Shown here one piece after another: positions 21,967 to 64,000 of a DNA stretch of 64,000 bases. The DNA comes from Engraulis encrasicolus (lineage: Eukaryota > Chordata > Actinopteri > Clupeiformes > Engraulidae), in the NCBI RefSeq assembly GCF_034702125.1, contig NC_085876.1:24703307-24767306 (forward strand), in the 5' to 3' direction. How positions within the stretch are numbered: the stretch's first letter is position 1; each line of letters starts with the position of its first letter. A program made the position numbers and the translations under genes. Under the pieces are notes generated by a model, which did no database searches, was not told where the DNA came from, and saw only the letters and a program-made list of their open reading frames with translations.

Positions 21967-22961
21967 AAACCCTGGATAAATTGCAATACTGTAGTAATCG
22001 TTCCTACTTTAAAGTGATCCAAAAACCCCCTTGTATCACCTATTAAAAATCTACAGCTTTATATTTAGTGGAACATGCTTTTTTTCAAGGTCAAAGTTGA
22101 CAGATTTCCCATTCATTTCTCCATAGGGAGACAATATAGGAGATACAAGGCGAATAGGGTAAAATTTCAAACTATGACATATTCATTTGAAACTTTCACA
22201 GTTGGTAACTCACATTCAGGCAAACAATTTTTGTATTGCGGGTTTTCTGAAATATGATGATGAAATATGCAAATTAGGTCATATGTACAGAAATATGTGA
22301 TAAAATCTGTGGTAGCAGATCAAACGTAAAACAAATTGCAATTGTAATGGTTCATACATTATGCTGATCCTTCAACCCCTCTGCATCACGTATCAAAAAT
22401 CTAATTTCATCAATTCAGTGGAACATACTTTTCCCAAGGTCAAAAGTATCCGATTTTACCCACTGAATGGCAAAATGCATTAGAAATCTGACACTTCTGA
22501 CCTTCAAAAAAGTATGTTCTACTAAAGTGATGGAGGTAGATTTTTCATAATGTGATGTAGGGTGGATAAAGTATCAATAAAAAGTGTGAATCTTTATTTT
22601 TGCAATTTGTTTTAAGTTTTGCCCGTTGTTGCATAATTTGTCACTTTTTTAAGTAGATGTGATCTCATTTGCATATTTAATCATCATATTTCAGACAACT
22701 TGCAATACAAAAAAATCTTTGTCTTTGCTTGAGTAAATAACTGTGAAAGTTTCAAATTGATTTCTCATTGTTTAAAAATTTAGCCTATTCCCCAAGTATC
22801 TCCTATATTGTCTCCCTATGGGAAAATGAATGGGAAAACTCCCCCAAAAAAGTATGTTCCACTAAATATAAAGCTGTCGATTTTTAATATGTTATTTACA
22901 CATACCTAGAGATTACAAAAAACATGGAATGATTTACTATTGCAATTTGTCCCGGGTCAAA
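21967..22961. mobile_element. ~1-kb palindromic element
   Basis: The two halves are inverted copies: GGATAAATTGCAATA (21973) against TATTGCAATTTGTCC (22938), AGGAGATACAAGG against CCAAGTATCTCC, and AGGGAGACAATATAGGAG against its complement at ~22799. Each half also carries two related blocks built on GTGGAACATRCTTTT. No coding capacity; target duplication not resolved. Confidence 0.8.
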
Positions 22962-23456
22962 CGCTAGATTGACTGGCCTATTATTACAACTAACTGGGTT
23001 AAAACCTATTGAATTTAAAGGATGTACTTACCGGTACTTATGCCTTGCAGTCCTGTGAATGTTTCCATCTTATGGACAATAAAAATACGACATCATATAA
23101 GTTTTGGGGGGTGGAATTAGTTAAAGCAGACTCTTATTGGTCCTTCTTGTGATTTCGGGGAAGATCAGACCATGTTTTGTGACCAATTTTGACAGAAATG
23201 TATGTCAAAGGGCATACAAACTTTTTCCCATGACTGTACTTCGGCTACCACCAACAACAACTAGTTTTTTAACAAGTGTTTTGCCCTGGAGACCTGAGAC
23301 CCTGTGTGCAGTTCCAGCACTGGTTTGAGTCCAAATCATTCTACTGTAGGCCTATCATTGCATTCAAACTTGAATAGATGTCAGTTTAGGGTGACATCTG
23401 CTGGTTGCCAGAGACATTCTGAAGAGTTGCACAGGCAAACAGATTGGCCAGTCAAA

Positions 23457-23585
<129 letters not shown>

Positions 23586-23714
23586 ATGCCAGAGAGGCGT
23601 ACCAATTCAATTAGTCAATTAATTCTCCTCCTTCATTTTTCTCTGCGCCTACTGTTAATTTCAGGCGCTCATGGCCACCTAAAAGGGGTCCTTCTTCATT
23701 GCGGATTGTAAAGT

Positions 23715-23722
23715 TGACGTCA
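23715..23722. promoter_or_regulatory. Palindromic CRE/ATF site upstream of nsun2
   Basis: A perfect TGACGTCA lies 140 bp upstream of the nsun2 ATG, a normal distance for a CREB/ATF site in a housekeeping promoter. A motif of this length can also occur by chance; further copies at 40393 and 56863 lie in repeat-like DNA. Confidence 0.4.
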
Positions 23723-23861
23723 TCGCCAGTCGAATGCTAGTTGAACACGAGTGTTTCTTGCCGCTTGCTGGTGGAGTACAGTTGTGTTGATCAACTTTGC
23801 CACATTTCATTCATACAAAACGTCCCGTAGGTTCATATCCCGTGTTGTTCACTTTATCAAC

Positions 23862-62487
<38,626 letters not shown>

Positions 62488-64000
62488 GTGAGTAACTGTC
62501 TCGTTATAATTTGGAGTGCTATGGTCTTAGATATGCAAATCCATTTATTTTGTTGCCTTATGATGTATCCTGAGTCTCGTTCTTGTATTATCTTTTAATA
62601 TGTATCATTTTTATTTCGTTTCATTTTAATATATTCTTTTATATTCATATTTGAGTGTTTTGTGTTGGTGTGTTCTTTCTGTTCTGTTCTCCAGTCCTTG
62701 TCAAAATACTTGACTTTTTTGTGTGTCCTTGTGTGCATCCCCTGTCCTCTTTTTTTTGTCTGTGGCATGGCAATAAGTGTGCGGTGTGGAATGACGAATC
62801 ATTGTACACACATACAATACACACATTCACAAAAACACATCTCTCTAACCTACACGCGGTGAAAACAAAGAAACGCCACACTACGCTTCACGCTTCTTAA
62901 TTTTCTGGGTAATTGGTGTGGCTGACCTGCGCACAGTCCTTGCTTTTGTGGTAGAAATGACTGAACATTTTGTACTCGAATGCTGTAGCACAAATCATTC
63001 GAGTCAAACACCTCGTAATGGATTTGGGTGAGCCCAGGCAGAGAAGGGTCCCAAAATTGGGTTTTCATTTTCAGATCAGAGAAAAGCATAGCGCAGTGTC
63101 GAAACATAACGGACTGTTCGTTCAACACCGGTGCTCAGACTTGGTTGTATATCCCAGCCTGTAACCATCAGTGAGGGATATAGTCTCTCTGGAAACAGAA
63201 TAAGATATACGCCCCAGAAAAGATGTAAACAACAACAGCATCATAGTGATTTCCTGGTGGGACAAATCCCAAATGCTGATGTAAACAAAAAACAAGTGTG
63301 GTACAGCAAAAGAGGCTTGTGGTTTTTCATTTTTATTTTTTTCGTCTCATTTTATCATGTGGATGAGAGTCCAAATCGCTGTGCTGGCTAAGAAGGCAGT
63401 GAATAAACTGCAGCTTTATATTGAAGAAAGTGTTGATAATAGTAGATGTTTTTTTTTTTTTATTCTAGGTGGTGGCCATCAATAATTTGTCAATCACAGC
63501 TACGACTTGCTCTTGGTTGTCAGTGTCTGGTTGTCGGTGTGTGTATCTGCACACTTGCATGTGTGTGCTTAGACATGTGTGTCTGTGCGGCAGTGACTGC
63601 AGAAACACGCACACACACACACACACACACACGCTGCCCTGTCTTTGGCCCGAATTAGCATGTGAGGCACAAGTGCGTTGAGATGTACAGGCCCCCTTTT
63701 ATAAATCCATTAGCCCGAGCGACTGCAGCACCAAATAAATTGCTGCAAAAGGGCTGCAAGGCCAGTTTGACCTCCACCACGCTACGCTAGCGCAGACTGT
63801 TTTAACAAAAACACCTCTAATGGGATTTTTATTCAGTTTCGTTTCGTTTCATTCGTGCCTCCTCCTCCGTAGGCTGCAGTCTTGTTAGTATGCGTGACGC
63901 AGGAAAGTGAAGTCTTGTTAGTGTGTATGTAGAAGAGATGGTCAAAGTGCAAGTACAACACTAGCACATACTACATAGCGGTGACATCAGTTATTCCATT
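62488..64000. other. nsun2 intron 18 (to window edge)
   Basis: Only a short CA tract at 63606-63632 stands out. No further nsun2 exon is recognised before the end. Confidence 0.55.

Noticed and set aside
23751..23861. N-terminal extension of NSUN2 upstream of the chosen ATG
   Set aside because: The frame is open but begins at a GTG with no in-frame ATG, while the ATG at 23862 has a strong context and gives the expected basic N-terminus.

Overview
The window is vertebrate nuclear DNA, almost certainly from a teleost fish. It holds two large multi-exon protein genes arranged head to head. Their introns are packed with CA/GT and GA/CT microsatellites and with DNA-transposon families typical of fish (hAT with 8-bp target duplications, a Tc1-type element with an intact transposase, TTAA-flanked and palindromic elements) plus tRNA-derived SINEs. 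The species cannot be fixed from this sequence.

Left part (1-20820, minus strand): ANLN, encoding anillin, the scaffold of the cytokinetic contractile ring. Twenty-three coding exons can be placed, with consistent splice phases, from the start codon at 20820 to position 75. They encode 1,156 codons: the N-terminus, the long low-complexity middle, the Rho-binding helices, the C2-like domain and the first residues before the PH domain. The PH domain lies beyond the left edge.

Middle (20821-23861): a divergent intergenic region of about 3 kb. It holds candidate promoter motifs for each gene near its own start (CHR-like and NRF1-like for ANLN, a palindromic CRE for NSUN2) and a ~1-kb palindromic repeat element between them.

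Right part (23862-64000, plus strand): NSUN2, encoding the tRNA/mRNA cytosine-5 RNA methyltransferase. Eighteen coding exons are visible (669 codons plus 2 nt), including the SAM-binding loop and both catalytic cysteines. The C-terminal end lies beyond the right edge. Intron 16 is about 15 kb and carries the intact Tc1-like transposon on the opposite strand and a 1.1-kb hAT derivative.

The most unusual signal is structural. At five exon borders in both genes, the exon edge with its splice site has been copied into the neighbouring intron. The copies are interleaved with CA/GT microsatellites in four cases, and in one case form a true minisatellite that repeats the splice acceptor. Several donors are followed within about 10 nt by a sense-strand CA repeat, and some acceptors are preceded by GT repeats instead of a pyrimidine tract. 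No RNA genes, CRISPR arrays or viral genes were found.
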